Source: Hymenobacter sp. J193 (GTDB lineage: Bacteria; Bacteroidota; Bacteroidia; Cytophagales; Hymenobacteraceae). Taken from it: 64,000 nt of DNA. How positions within the stretch are numbered: the first letter of the stretch is position 1; each line of letters starts with the position of its first letter. Of the stretch, positions 55,103 to 63,593 are shown piece after piece. The position numbers and the translations under genes were made by a program. Under the pieces are notes generated by a model. That model saw nothing but the letters and a program-made list of their open reading frames with translations, was not told where the DNA came from and did not search any database. Location of the stretch: positions 62,001-126,000 of the forward strand of contig NZ_JAJONE010000001.1 in the NCBI RefSeq assembly GCF_024700075.1. The letters are read 5' to 3'.

Positions 55103-55195
55103 GTCATGCTGAGCGAAGTCGAAGCATCTCTACCGCTTCGTTGCCATGCTATTCAGACGAAGCGGTAGAGATGCTTCGACTCCGCCCAGCATGAC
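55103..55195. repeat. Dispersed palindromic repeat, copy 1
   Basis: GTCATGCTGAGCGAAGTCGA (start of left arm, 55103-55141) pairs with the right arm ending in CAGCATGAC (55157-55195). The central GAAGCATCTCTACCGCTTCG and its complement CGAAGCGGTAGAGATGCTTC are exact. The same core occurs at 57541, 58777 and 63399. It lies between the K+ channel and dnaG genes, with degenerate TGTGCTAATG units just before it. Confidence 0.85.
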
Positions 55196-55237
55196 GTTCT
55201 AAGTTGGGTGCTGTTCCTTGAATTTCCTCCTTCACTT

Positions 55238-57313
55238 CTACCCCACGTTGCGCGGAATGACGGTGCCGAGGTGGGCGGCCAGCTCGTTGTCGAGGCGCTT
55301 GTAGAGCATGAGGGCTTCCAGGATTTTATCCACGGCGGCCGGGTCGCGGGCGTCGCGCAGCTCCTTTTGCAGCTGGTTTAACTCGCGCTGCACAATCTCC
55401 TTTTTCAGGCGCAGAATGGCGTTGTCGCAAGCTTCCTGAATCAGATCCAGCTCCCGGGGCACGTAAATCTGGTGAGTAGTCCAGTTGGGGCTCAGCTCGT
55501 AGCGCTCCGTGGCCAGGTCGCCGATGAGGGCCCGGATATCGGAGCGGCTGTGCTGAATGAGCGTGCGTACCTCAGGCCAGCGACCCTGCTCCATTTCCTG
55601 CTGGCACACGTGCAGCACATCGGCGTAGAGCGGAGTGCGTAGGGGCGTTTCTTCCAGCTGGGCCAGCAGGTACTGGGCCACCGCCACGTCGGGTGAGAGG
55701 GGCTGCGAGGCGTAGAGCACCAGCAGGCGCACCAGCTCCCGCTCGCACTGCTGCAGCACGTCGGGCAGCGGCTCCAGCTCCTCTTTTTCCTCGGTAGCAA
55801 AGGCACTGCTTCCGCCCAGGTCTTCCGGCGAGGCTCCATACATCAGGGCTTCAGCCTCTTCCTCGGGAGTTAAGTTTCGGGTGGCTGGTCTCTGGTTGCT
55901 GGTTGTTGGTTGGCCGGTGCTGCTGGCCCCGCTCGCACCGCCACTCTGGCCGCCAGGCGCCTTTTGGCTCGCATTGCGTACCAGCTTGTTGTACTCGGTG
56001 ATGAGCACCTGCTCGTCGATGCCGAAGGCCTGGGACGTCTGCTGCAGAAACACCTGCCGCTTGATGGGGTCGGGCACCTTGGCAATGCTTTGCAGCACTT
56101 CCCGGATGGCCTCGGCCTTCTTCACCGGGTCGTGGGCCGCCTCGCGGCTAACCAGGTCGGTTTTGAACTGGATAAAGTCCTGGCTGGCGCCCTCCAGGTG
56201 CTCCACGAAGCGCTGGTCGCCTACTTTACGGATGTAGGAGTCGGGGTCGTCGCCGTCCGGGAACAGCACCACGCGCACGTTCAGGCCGCCTTCCAGCAGC
56301 ATGTCGATGCCGCGCAGCGAGGCCCGGATACCGGCCGCGTCGCCGTCGTAGAGCACCGTTACGTTGTCGGTGTAACGCTTGAGCAGGCGGATCTGGCCGT
56401 CGGTGAGGGACGTGCCCGACGAAGCCACCACGTTTTTGATGCCGCCCTGGTGCAGACTCAGCACGTCGAGGTAGCCTTCTACCAGGTAGCACAGCTCCTC
56501 GGTGCGGATGGCCTGCCGCCCCTGGTAGAGGCCGTAGAGCACATCGGACTTGTGGTAGATGTCCGACTCCGGCGAGTTCAGGTACTTGGCGGTTTTGTCG
56601 TTGGGCTTGAGCGTGCGCGCCCCGAAGCCAATGACGCGGCCTGACACGTTGTGAATCGGGAACATCACGCGGCCCCGGAACCGGTCGTAGCGGCGGCCGG
56701 TGTCCTGGCCCTGGTCGTCTTCGCGCCGGATGATAAGGCCGGTTTTCTCCAGGTATTTCTGCTCGAAGCCCGCCGCCGTGGCCGACTTCAGCAAATCGTC
56801 CCACTGGTCGAGCGAGTAGCCCAGCTCGAAGGTTTTGATGGTGGTCTGGTTGAGGCCCCGCTGGCGCAGGTAGCTCAGCCCGATGCCCTGGCCCTCGTCG
56901 GTATTGAGCAGCAGGCGGTGGTAGTGGTCCTTGGCCCAGTTGGAGATGATAAACTGCGAGTCCTTGTCGTTTTGGGCCAGCTGCTGCTCGGGGGTCTTTT
57001 CTTCCTCCTCTACATCGATGCCATACTTTTTGGCCAGGTACTTCAGGGCTTCCACGTAGCTGGTGCCCTCAATGTCCATGATGAACTGCACCACGCCCCC
57101 CGCCTTGCCGCACCCGAAGCACTTATACAGGCCCTTGGCCGGGGCCACCGAGAAGCTCGGCGACTTTTCGTGGTGAAACGGGCAGCAGGCCCACATATTC
57201 TGCCCCTTACGCTTGAGGCTTACAAAGTCGCCCACCACTTCCACGATGTCGGCGTGGTGGATAATCTGATCAACGGTTTCTTTGGGGATGCGAGCCAAGG
57301 CAGTGCGGGGCAA
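55238..57313 (-). CDS. dnaG: DNA primase DnaG
   Basis: 691 residues. N-terminal CHC2 zinc domain (CCPFHHEKSPSF, KGLYKCFGCGKAGGVVQFIM). The catalytic core has RFRGRVMFPIHNVSGRVIGF and the TOPRIM motifs YLVEGYLDVLSLHQ and VLYDGDAAGIRASL, with PDGDDPDSYI. A C-terminal helicase-binding domain ends the protein. It makes RNA primers for replication. Between core and C-terminal domain is a low-complexity linker (SGGASGASSTGQPTTSNQRP, ATRNLTPEEEAEAL). The DNA of its second half (55871-55917) looks like the CAACCAACAACC-type intergenic repeats. Confidence 0.96.
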   Translation of the reverse strand: MPRTALARIPKETVDQIIHHADIVEVVGDFVSLKRKGQNMWACCPFHHEKSPSFSVAPAKGLYKCFGCGKAGGVVQFIMDIEGTSYVEALKYLAKKYGIDVEEEEKTPEQQLAQNDKDSQFIISNWAKDHYHRLLLNTDEGQGIGLSYLRQRGLNQTTIKTFELGYSLDQWDDLLKSATAAGFEQKYLEKTGLIIRREDDQGQDTGRRYDRFRGRVMFPIHNVSGRVIGFGARTLKPNDKTAKYLNSPESDIYHKSDVLYGLYQGRQAIRTEELCYLVEGYLDVLSLHQGGIKNVVASSGTSLTDGQIRLLKRYTDNVTVLYDGDAAGIRASLRGIDMLLEGGLNVRVVLFPDGDDPDSYIRKVGDQRFVEHLEGASQDFIQFKTDLVSREAAHDPVKKAEAIREVLQSIAKVPDPIKRQVFLQQTSQAFGIDEQVLITEYNKLVRNASQKAPGGQSGGASGASSTGQPTTSNQRPATRNLTPEEEAEALMYGASPEDLGGSSAFATEEKEELEPLPDVLQQCERELVRLLVLYASQPLSPDVAVAQYLLAQLEETPLRTPLYADVLHVCQQEMEQGRWPEVRTLIQHSRSDIRALIGDLATERYELSPNWTTHQIYVPRELDLIQEACDNAILRLKKEIVQRELNQLQKELRDARDPAAVDKILEALMLYKRLDNELAAHLGTVIPRNVG

Positions 57314-57427
57314 CAGGTAAGCAGCAGAACAGGACGCCGAAGATACAAGGAACCCGCGGGCAGGCCGGCAACCACCCCGCTATTTCCCCGGCTCAGGGCA
57401 GCTGGCAGTTGCACTTTAGCTATACGG

Positions 57428-57471
57428 TGCCTCTAGGCTGCTTCTCGACTGCTTCTAGACTGCCTCTAGAC
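57428..57471. repeat. Four tandem 11-bp repeats
   Basis: Units TGCCTCTAGGC, TGCTTCTCGAC, TGCTTCTAGAC and TGCCTCTAGAC follow each other without gaps, in the 347-base gene-free region between dnaG and the oxidoreductase gene. Several units contain the near-palindrome TCTAGA. The purpose is unknown. Confidence 0.75.
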
Positions 57472-57540
57472 TTTGCTCGGGGAAGGCTCCTGCAAAGTGG
57501 CTGACAGAATAGAAGTATACCAGGAGCTGGGCCGGCTAAG

Positions 57541-57641
57541 TGTCATGCTTCATCTGGCGTCCGCTTTTCGAAGCATCTTGGTAGGGTAGCAAACCCAACG
57601 AAGCGGTAGAGATGCTTCGGCAAGCTCAGCATGACGTTCTA
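57541..57641. repeat. Dispersed palindromic repeat, copy 2
   Basis: Starts TGTCATGCTTCATCTGGCG and ends GCTCAGCATGACGTTCT. The right arm GAAGCGGTAGAGATGCTTCG matches copy 1 exactly; the left arm has diverged and shares CATCTGGCGTCCGC with copy 3. Confidence 0.8.
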
Positions 57642-57660
57642 TTTATGTCCAAAGCGTACC

Positions 57661-58675
57661 TCACCCCAGCAGCGGCTTTACCCGTTCGCCCAGCAGCTCA
57701 ATGGCGCGGAGCAGCTTTTCGGGGGCCAGGTCGGCGTTGTCCATCTGGAACGTAACGCGGCTGACCCCGCCCAGAGCTTCGGCGTGGCGCAGAATCTTGG
57801 CGGCTACTTCCTCGGGGTTGCCCACCAGCAGCGCCCCGCGGGGGCCGCGCTGGGCCTCGAAGTGGCCGGGCGTGACGGGCGGCCAGCCCCGCTCCCGCCC
57901 GATGCGGGTGAAGGTGCGGGCGTAGCCGGGGTAATAGTCGGCTATGGCCTGCTCGGTGGTTTCGGCCACGTAGCCCAGGGAGTGCAGGCCCACTTGCAGC
58001 TGTTCGGGGGCAAAGCCGGCTTGCTTGCCGGCCTCCCGGTAAAGGTCGATGAGGGGGCGGAAGCGGTGGGTTTCACCCCCGATGATGGCCACCATCAGCG
58101 GCAGGCCCATGGCCCCGGCCCGCACAAACGACTCCGGGCGTGCCGCCTACCCCGCGCCAGATAGGAAGCTGCGCCTGCAGGGGCCGCGGATATACCGCCT
58201 GCCCACTAAGTGCCGGCCGAAACCGCCCCGACCAGCTCACCTGCTCCTGGTCGCGAATCTGCAGCAGCAACCCCAGCTTTTCCTCGAACAGAGCGTCGTA
58301 GTCGTGCAGGTTCAGGCCGAACAACGGGAAAGCTTCGGTGAAGGAGCCTCGGCCTACTACCAGCTCGGCCCGGCCGTTGCTGAGCAAATCGAGAGTAGAG
58401 AACTGCTGGAACACCCGCACCGGATCGGCGGCGCTGAGCACTGTAACGGCGCTGCCCAGCCGGATGCGCCGGGTGAGCGAGGCCGCCGCGCCCAGAATCA
58501 CGGCCGGAGCCGAGTCGAGGAACTCGCGGCGGTGATGCTCGCCAATACCGAAGAAGTCGAGGCCCACCTGGTCGGCCCGCTCAATGCGTCCGAGGAGCTG
58601 GCGCAAGGCCGTGGCGTTGTCGGAGGCGGTGCCACCCGTGGGGGCCGCGGCGAAGCTGTCGATACCAAGCTGCAT
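57661..58675 (-). pseudogene. Luciferase-like (LLM class) flavin oxidoreductase, single frameshift
   Basis: ATG 58675 begins [15 protein letters not shown], followed by LLM hallmarks: [60 protein letters not shown] and [12 protein letters not shown]. At 58135-58139 the frame shifts: removing one base of CCGGG joins to [20 protein letters not shown] and continues through VGLHSLGYVAETTEQAIADY, PGHFEAQRGPRGALLVGNPE to the stop at 57661. The restored enzyme of about 338 residues would use FMNH2 for a monooxygenase reaction of unknown substrate. Either the gene is broken or the assembly has an error. Confidence 0.85.
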
Positions 58676-58776
58676 AATCTTCAGGAGAGAAGGTGAGCTG
58701 CTACAACCGGCACGGGCGCTGTTGGTTCTCAGTTGTCGGTTGGTAGGTGCTAGATGTTCGCTAATGGTTGCCAAGT

Positions 58777-58894
58777 AGAACGTCATGCTCCATCTGGCGT
58801 CCGCGGAGGCGCAGCATCTTGGTAGTGTAGTAAACCTAAGGAAGCGGTAGAGATGCTTCGGCTCCGGCTGCGCCTCCGCTCAGCATGACGTTCT
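58777..58894. repeat. Dispersed palindromic repeat, copy 3
   Basis: Bounded by AGAACGTCATGCT and its exact complement AGCATGACGTTCT. Inside it has CATCTGGCGTCCGC (as copy 2) and GAAGCGGTAGAGATGCTTCG (as all copies). It separates the oxidoreductase gene from the esterase-like gene. Degenerate GTTGGT/CAACAACC units lie on both sides (58718-58775 and 58903-58940). Confidence 0.85.
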
Positions 58895-58939
58895 CCCTAC
58901 CCCCGAACAACGAACAACCGGCAACTGAGAACTAGCAAC

Positions 58940-60223
58940 TCAATAATTCCGGCTGGCGGTAGTTTCGGGGATGATGACCACGTAGTCGTAGCCCAGGATG
59001 GTGGCCTGCAACTCCTGGTCGGCTACGGGCATGTTCTGGCGGAGCATGGCCCGGCGCAGGGGGCGCAGGTCGAACACCTGCCAGGCGCCGCCGGCGGGCG
59101 TGGCCGCCATAAAGGGTTTTACCATGGCCTCATCGGTGCGGGCATACTTCGCCACGTTCTTGCTGAAGTCGTTGGGGTTGGCGCCGCCCACCTGGGTACC
59201 CTGCTTGCCAATGACGAAGATGTGCAGGGTTTTCTGGTCGTGCATGTCGGCCAGGTTCACGGCCAGGTTGCCCACGTCGTAGATGTCGCCCCAGATGCTG
59301 CGGCCGCGCCCCAGGTGGTAGGCCCCGAACTTGAAGAGCATAGCGGGCAAGGGCTGGCCGGCCGTCTGGTAGGGCTGCAGCTCCTGCAGCAGGTTGCGCT
59401 TCATGAGGTTGATGCGGGTTTGGTGGGCCCCGGGCTTGCCGGCGTAGTTGAGCTGGAAAATGGCGACGCTGGCTTCAAAGTCCTGCAGCATCCGGCGCAC
59501 CTCGGGGCTTTCCTTTTGGGTGGCGGCGCGCAGGCTGTCGAGGGTAGTGGGGCGCAGGGTGTTCACCGTGGAGCGGTTGTAGGTACCGGCCACCATGTCG
59601 GCGCGGTCCTGGGCCTGGAAGGTGGCGGCCGTTTTGCGCAGGTAGGCCTTGGCCGTTTTGCTTTTCGTTTGGTCGGCCATTAGCCCCAGCAGACGGCCCG
59701 GCGTGGCGGCGCCCACCTGCTCGATGCCCACAATGGCAGTGCCCTGAGCCCGGAGGCTGCGCACCAGCTCAAATTCCTCAACCCAGCTATAAAACGACAG
59801 ATTCATGGGGTACTGCCGGCTGAAGGCCGTGGGCAAACCGGGCTGGCCGGCCAGCTGGCTCAGGTCGCGGGCCTGGTACCGGTCTATTTCGGCCACGTAC
59901 ACCTTGGGCTTCAGCACCTCGGCCACAGCCGTGGCAAACGCCGGAATCTGGGCCATGCCGTGGTCTTCGCCCAGCAGCACCAGCTGGCTTTTCTGGATAT
60001 CCAGCCGGAGCTTGTCCCAGCCCGCGCCGCTGAATTGGGCGCCGCTTTGGGTGAGGGCAAGCTGATGCTTATGCAGCAGGCGCTGGAACGTGGTATCGGC
60101 AACCGGAGCCGGGCTCTGGGCCTGGGCGGCGGGGCCGGACGCCAGGGCAAAACCCAGGGAAGCCAGGCCGGTGAGGCGGCGGGCGAAAGTGCGCAGGGCA
60201 GAAGGCAGAAACGTGCGGGGCAT
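58940..60223 (-). CDS. Secreted erythromycin-esterase/ChaN-like hypothetical protein
   Basis: 427 residues. Signal peptide (FARRLTGLASLGFALASGPAAQAQ). The N-terminal motif QLVLLGEDHGMAQIPAFATA resembles the LGE-x-H-G signature of erythromycin esterase-like and ChaN/TIKI-type proteins, followed by VYVAEIDRYQARDLSQLAGQ and a histidine in FKFGAYHLGRGRS. The remaining body is helical with a beta-rich end. A metal-dependent hydrolase of the EreA-like fold is possible; antibiotic resistance should not be inferred. The role is unknown. It is divergent from the histidine kinase operon. Confidence 0.6.
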   Translation of the reverse strand: MPRTFLPSALRTFARRLTGLASLGFALASGPAAQAQSPAPVADTTFQRLLHKHQLALTQSGAQFSGAGWDKLRLDIQKSQLVLLGEDHGMAQIPAFATAVAEVLKPKVYVAEIDRYQARDLSQLAGQPGLPTAFSRQYPMNLSFYSWVEEFELVRSLRAQGTAIVGIEQVGAATPGRLLGLMADQTKSKTAKAYLRKTAATFQAQDRADMVAGTYNRSTVNTLRPTTLDSLRAATQKESPEVRRMLQDFEASVAIFQLNYAGKPGAHQTRINLMKRNLLQELQPYQTAGQPLPAMLFKFGAYHLGRGRSIWGDIYDVGNLAVNLADMHDQKTLHIFVIGKQGTQVGGANPNDFSKNVAKYARTDEAMVKPFMAATPAGGAWQVFDLRPLRRAMLRQNMPVADQELQATILGYDYVVIIPETTASRNY

Positions 60224-60363
60224 GGCGGAGGGCTGAAAGGAAAGATTCGAGGGAGAGAAAGAAGAACTGACCCAAAGAAATTGCAGAGCTTTAGGCTCCC
60301 GAAAAGTATTCGACCAAGTAGCGGCCCCACACCACCAAAGCTTGAGTTGTCCTCCCGTTTTTG

Positions 60364-61467
60364 ATGCCTCTCCCCCGCGCGCTATCGTTCTTCCGCTGGC
60401 AACAGCTTAGCGCCCGCACCACCACGCTGCTGCTGCAAGGGCTGCTGTGGGCGCTGCTGGCGGGCTTCTACTTTGCGTGGAACAACCGCCCCAACTTTCA
60501 CTTCGACGGGCCGGTATGGCCGCTGGTAGCCCTGCAGATGGGCTTTGCCATCCTGCTTTTCAATAGCCTGGTTTACCTCATTATTCCGCGGTGGCTGCTG
60601 CAGGGCCGGCACTGGCGGGCGCTGGCGGGCGGCGTAGCCCTGCTCTACGCCTTTCAGCTCTGGATGTACGCGGGCTCCCGCCTGGCCGAAGCCTACCTGC
60701 CGCTGGCCCCCGACCTGCGCCAGTTGCTGCACACGTTCTACGTAGCCGATTTCTGGCCCAGCCTGCTGAGCCCGTTCCGGCAGCTGAGCATGGGGATGCA
60801 CCTGCTGGCCGTGCTGCTGTTTCCGGTGCTCATCAGCTTTCTGGCCTACGCGCTGGTAGTGGACCGGCGGCGGCTGGCGTTGGAGCGCGACCATCTGCGC
60901 CTGGAGCTCAGCTACCTCAAGTCCCAGATCAACCCACAGTTTCTGTTCAACACCCTCGGCAGCCTGCACCAGCTCACCCGTACCCGCGACGCCCGCGCCG
61001 GCGACGTAGTGCTGCACCTGGCCGACCTGATGCGCTACACCCTCTACGAAACCGATACGGAGCGGGTACTCCTCAGCCGGGAACTGGAATTTCTGGATGA
61101 TTACCTGGCCCTGGAGCGCCTGCGCCACCCCGAGGTAACCGTGAGCCACGAAGTGCGGGGCGCGGCTACTATCCAGCAGCTGGCGCCCCTGCTACTACAC
61201 CCTTTTCTGGAGCGGTTGTTTGCCGGGCTGGATGCTTCTGCGCTAGTCGCGCATATTTCCAGCCGGGTAGACGTGCAGCCGCAGGAAGTCACGCTCACGC
61301 TCACGCTCACGCGGGCCACCGCCGCGCCCCTGCCCCTCACCTACCGCACCGATGCCGCCGTGCAGGCCGCCCAGCGTCGCCTGGCGCTGCAGTACCCGGG
61401 CCGCCACACGGCCACCCTCACCGAAGAAGGCCGGCACGTTCACGTTCACCTGCACATTCAGCTCTGA
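60364..61467 (+). CDS. LytS/YehU-family histidine kinase, probably inactive (pseudokinase)
   Basis: 367 residues from ATG 60364. Four membrane helices in the first 165 residues, then a PF06580-type region: ERDHLRLELSYLKSQINPQF, LFNTLGSLHQLTRTRD, RELEFLDDYLALERLRHP. The family normally has NPHFLFN, with His as phosphoacceptor; here residue 192 is Gln (codon CAG at 60937). The ATP-binding motifs are also worn: PLLLHPFLERLFAG replaces the VENAxKHG N-box, and the GxGxxNxxxRL G-box reads TDAAVQAAQRRL. It is therefore unlikely to bind ATP or phosphorylate. The next gene, an intact paralogue, starts one base after its stop. Confidence 0.9.
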   Translation: MPLPRALSFFRWQQLSARTTTLLLQGLLWALLAGFYFAWNNRPNFHFDGPVWPLVALQMGFAILLFNSLVYLIIPRWLLQGRHWRALAGGVALLYAFQLWMYAGSRLAEAYLPLAPDLRQLLHTFYVADFWPSLLSPFRQLSMGMHLLAVLLFPVLISFLAYALVVDRRRLALERDHLRLELSYLKSQINPQFLFNTLGSLHQLTRTRDARAGDVVLHLADLMRYTLYETDTERVLLSRELEFLDDYLALERLRHPEVTVSHEVRGAATIQQLAPLLLHPFLERLFAGLDASALVAHISSRVDVQPQEVTLTLTLTRATAAPLPLTYRTDAAVQAAQRRLALQYPGRHTATLTEEGRHVHVHLHIQL

Positions 61468-61468
61468 T

Positions 61469-62617
61469 ATGGCCCTGGCTGGTTTTCCCGTTCGGCAATA
61501 CCTGAGTGCTCGGGCTGGCCGCGTGCTCCGGCACCTGGTGCTCTGGGGCCTGTTTGTGGGCTACGAGTACGCCGTGTTCAGCCAGTGGCAGGAAAGCCCG
61601 CTGGTTACCTGGGGCTTCGTGGTCAAGGACACGCTGGCCACGGTGGCCGGGTTCTACTTTTTCTCCCTGGTGATGCTGCCGCGCTGGCTGCTGGGGCGGC
61701 GCTGGGGGCTCACCTTGCTGGGCATTGTAGGCATTTACTACGGGTGGGCGCTGCTTTCCTACGCCTACTACGCTCTGCTCGACGCCCACGGCCTCATTTC
61801 CAAGGATGCCTACAGCTACATGCACCGCTTTCTGGATGGGAGCCTCTGGCAGGGCGTGTTCTCCTGGCGCAGCGTGAGCATGGGCCTGAGCGACTTCGTG
61901 GTGACGGTGGTGCCGCCCATTCTGCTGCGCTTTATTCAGTTTCTGCTGCGCAGCAGCAACCGCAGCCTGCACCTGCAGCGCGAAAACCTCCACCTGGAAG
62001 TCAACTTCCTCAAAGCCCAGGTGAACCCGCACTTTCTCTTCAACACCCTCAACAACCTGTACCTGATGGTGGTGAAGCAGGACGAGCGCGCCCCCGACAT
62101 GGTGCAGCACCTGGCCCACCTGATGCACTACACCGTGTATGAGGCCGAGGCGGCCCTGGTGCCGCTCCGCCAGGAGCTCGGGTTTCTGGAGGCGTACCTG
62201 GAGCTGGAGCGCCTGCGCTATGGCCAGAAGGTCAGCATCCGCTACCAGCCGCCCACCGCCGGCACCCACCTGCTCGTCACGCCCCTGCTGTTCTTTCCGT
62301 TCGTGGAAAATGCCTTCAAGCATGGCGTCGACAGCAGCCTCGATGCCTCCTGGGTAACTATTACGCTGGACGTGGTAGGCCAGGAGTTGCGCTTTGCGGT
62401 GCGCAACAGCTTCAGCCCGGGGGCGCCTGAGCGGGCGTTTGGGGGCGTGGGCATTGCCAACGTGCGCAAGCGCCTGGCCTTGCACTACGCACCCCAGGAC
62501 TACCAGCTCACCATCACCCAAGACCCCGACGCCCACACCTACGCCGTAAACCTCACCCTGCACCTGACTTCGGCTCCCGTGCCCGCTGCACTGCTTACTC
62601 CTGCTTCTGCCTTATGA
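61469..62617 (+). CDS. LytS/YehU-family sensor histidine kinase
   Basis: 382 residues. Several N-terminal membrane helices (LVLWGLFVGYEYAVFSQW, TVAGFYFFSLVMLPRWLL, LGIVGIYYGWALLSYAYYAL, VVTVVPPILLRFIQFLL). The kinase core is intact: LKAQVNPHFLFNTLNNLYLM with phosphoacceptor H188, FPFVENAFKHGVDSSL (N-box) and FGGVGIANVRKRLALHYAP (G-box). It should autophosphorylate and pass phosphate to the LytTR regulator encoded next, whose ATG overlaps its stop by four bases. The upstream gene is a degenerate paralogue, so the pair probably forms a heteromeric sensor. Confidence 0.95.
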   Translation: MALAGFPVRQYLSARAGRVLRHLVLWGLFVGYEYAVFSQWQESPLVTWGFVVKDTLATVAGFYFFSLVMLPRWLLGRRWGLTLLGIVGIYYGWALLSYAYYALLDAHGLISKDAYSYMHRFLDGSLWQGVFSWRSVSMGLSDFVVTVVPPILLRFIQFLLRSSNRSLHLQRENLHLEVNFLKAQVNPHFLFNTLNNLYLMVVKQDERAPDMVQHLAHLMHYTVYEAEAALVPLRQELGFLEAYLELERLRYGQKVSIRYQPPTAGTHLLVTPLLFFPFVENAFKHGVDSSLDASWVTITLDVVGQELRFAVRNSFSPGAPERAFGGVGIANVRKRLALHYAPQDYQLTITQDPDAHTYAVNLTLHLTSAPVPAALLTPASAL

Positions 62618-63312
62618 TCAACTGCCTGATAATCGACGATGAGCCGTTTGCCCGCGAGCTGCTGCAAAGCTACGTGGCCCAGATGCCCAGCCTGCACCTG
62701 GTGGCCAGCTGCGAGCATGTGTTCGAGGCCCTGGAGGTGCTCCAGCAGCAGCGCATCGACCTGCTGTTTTCCGACATCAACATGCCCCAGGTCAACGGAC
62801 TGGAGTTTATCCGTTCCCTGCACAACGCGCCCTACGTCATCTTCGTCACGGCCTCGCCCCACCACGCCCTGGAAGGCTACGAGCTCGACGCGCTGGACTA
62901 TGTGGTGAAGCCCGTGTCATTCCCACGCTTTATGAAGGCTGTGAACAAAGCCCTGACGGTGGTCAACAGTCGCCCGGTGGCGGTGGCGGCGCCGGAGCCG
63001 CAGTTTCTGTTCGTGAAGGAAGGCCACTCCCTGCGGCGGGTGCTGTTCGATGAAATTTACTACATCGAGGGCATGAAGGACTACATCCGCATCGTGCTCA
63101 AAAACCAGATGATCATCACCTACCTGCGCATGAGCCGGGTGGAAGATCAGCTGCCGGCTTCGCGCTTTATCCGCATCCAGAAGTCCTACATCGTGCGCAC
63201 CGACGCCATCCGGGCCATCAGCGGCAACGAAGTAGAGCTCTACGACCTGCCCGAGAAGCTGCCCATCGGCAAGCAGCACAAAGAAGCTCTGCTAGCCCAG
63301 TTCGGGTTGTAG
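62614..63312 (+). CDS. LytTR-family response regulator
   Basis: 232 residues. Receiver domain with CLIIDDEPFARELLQSY, the phosphoacceptor D54 in LLFSDINMPQVNGLEF, the conserved VTASPHHALEGYELDALDYV and VVKPVSFPRFMKAV. The C-terminal LytTR DNA-binding domain shows FLFVKEGHSLRRVLFDEIYY, EGMKDYIRIVLKNQMIITYL, LPASRFIRIQKSYIVR and KLPIGKQHKEALLAQFGL. It is the output of the kinase pair and is translationally coupled to the upstream kinase. Targets are unknown; such systems often control envelope or surface genes. Confidence 0.96.
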   Translation: MINCLIIDDEPFARELLQSYVAQMPSLHLVASCEHVFEALEVLQQQRIDLLFSDINMPQVNGLEFIRSLHNAPYVIFVTASPHHALEGYELDALDYVVKPVSFPRFMKAVNKALTVVNSRPVAVAAPEPQFLFVKEGHSLRRVLFDEIYYIEGMKDYIRIVLKNQMIITYLRMSRVEDQLPASRFIRIQKSYIVRTDAIRAISGNEVELYDLPEKLPIGKQHKEALLAQFGL

Positions 63313-63322
63313 AAGGGCAATC

Positions 63323-63508
63323 TGTACGTTATTCTGAGCAGGTGCCGAATCCAGCCAGGGACCGAGGAATCTCGCGTGCTGACATTGCAAAACTATCCGT
63401 CATGCTGAGCGAAGCCGAAGCATCTCTACCGCTGGCTAATCATTAGCATTGCAACGAAGCGGTAGAGACGCTTCGACAAGCGGACGCCAGATAAAGCATG
63501 ACGTTCTA
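63323..63508. repeat. Dispersed palindromic repeat, copy 4, next to a second repeat fragment
   Basis: 63399-63508 is a further copy: CGTCATGCTGAGCGAAGCCG at the left and GCATGACGTTCT at the right, with GAAGCATCTCTACCGCT and its near complement GAAGCGGTAGAGACGCTTCG. Just before it, 63323-63385 holds a fragment of what seems another family (ATTCTGAGCAGG, GAGGAATCTCGCGTGCTGAC). No gene is present. Confidence 0.8.
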
Positions 63509-63556
63509 ATGGGAATACGTTCTGCTCCGCTGCAACCGCCGCCCCGGTTTCCGGGT

Positions 63557-63564
63557 TATCTTTG
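63557..63564 (+). promoter_or_regulatory. -7 promoter element TATCTTTG
   Basis: TATCTTTG, same as at 1138, lies 29 bases before the ATG of the Mrp-like gene. No clear -33 element was seen. Confidence 0.55.
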
Positions 63565-63593
63565 CATCCGTATTTCCCCGATTGACTTATCGA

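Noticed and set aside
58940..60223. Macrolide resistance by erythromycin esterase
   Set aside because: Only the LGE-x-H-G-like motif is shared; the rest of the protein does not support substrate assignment.
61418..62563. Open frame of 381 codons opposite the intact histidine kinase
   Set aside because: Composition is His/Val/Gln-rich with no recognisable domain, and the plus-strand kinase explains the region fully.
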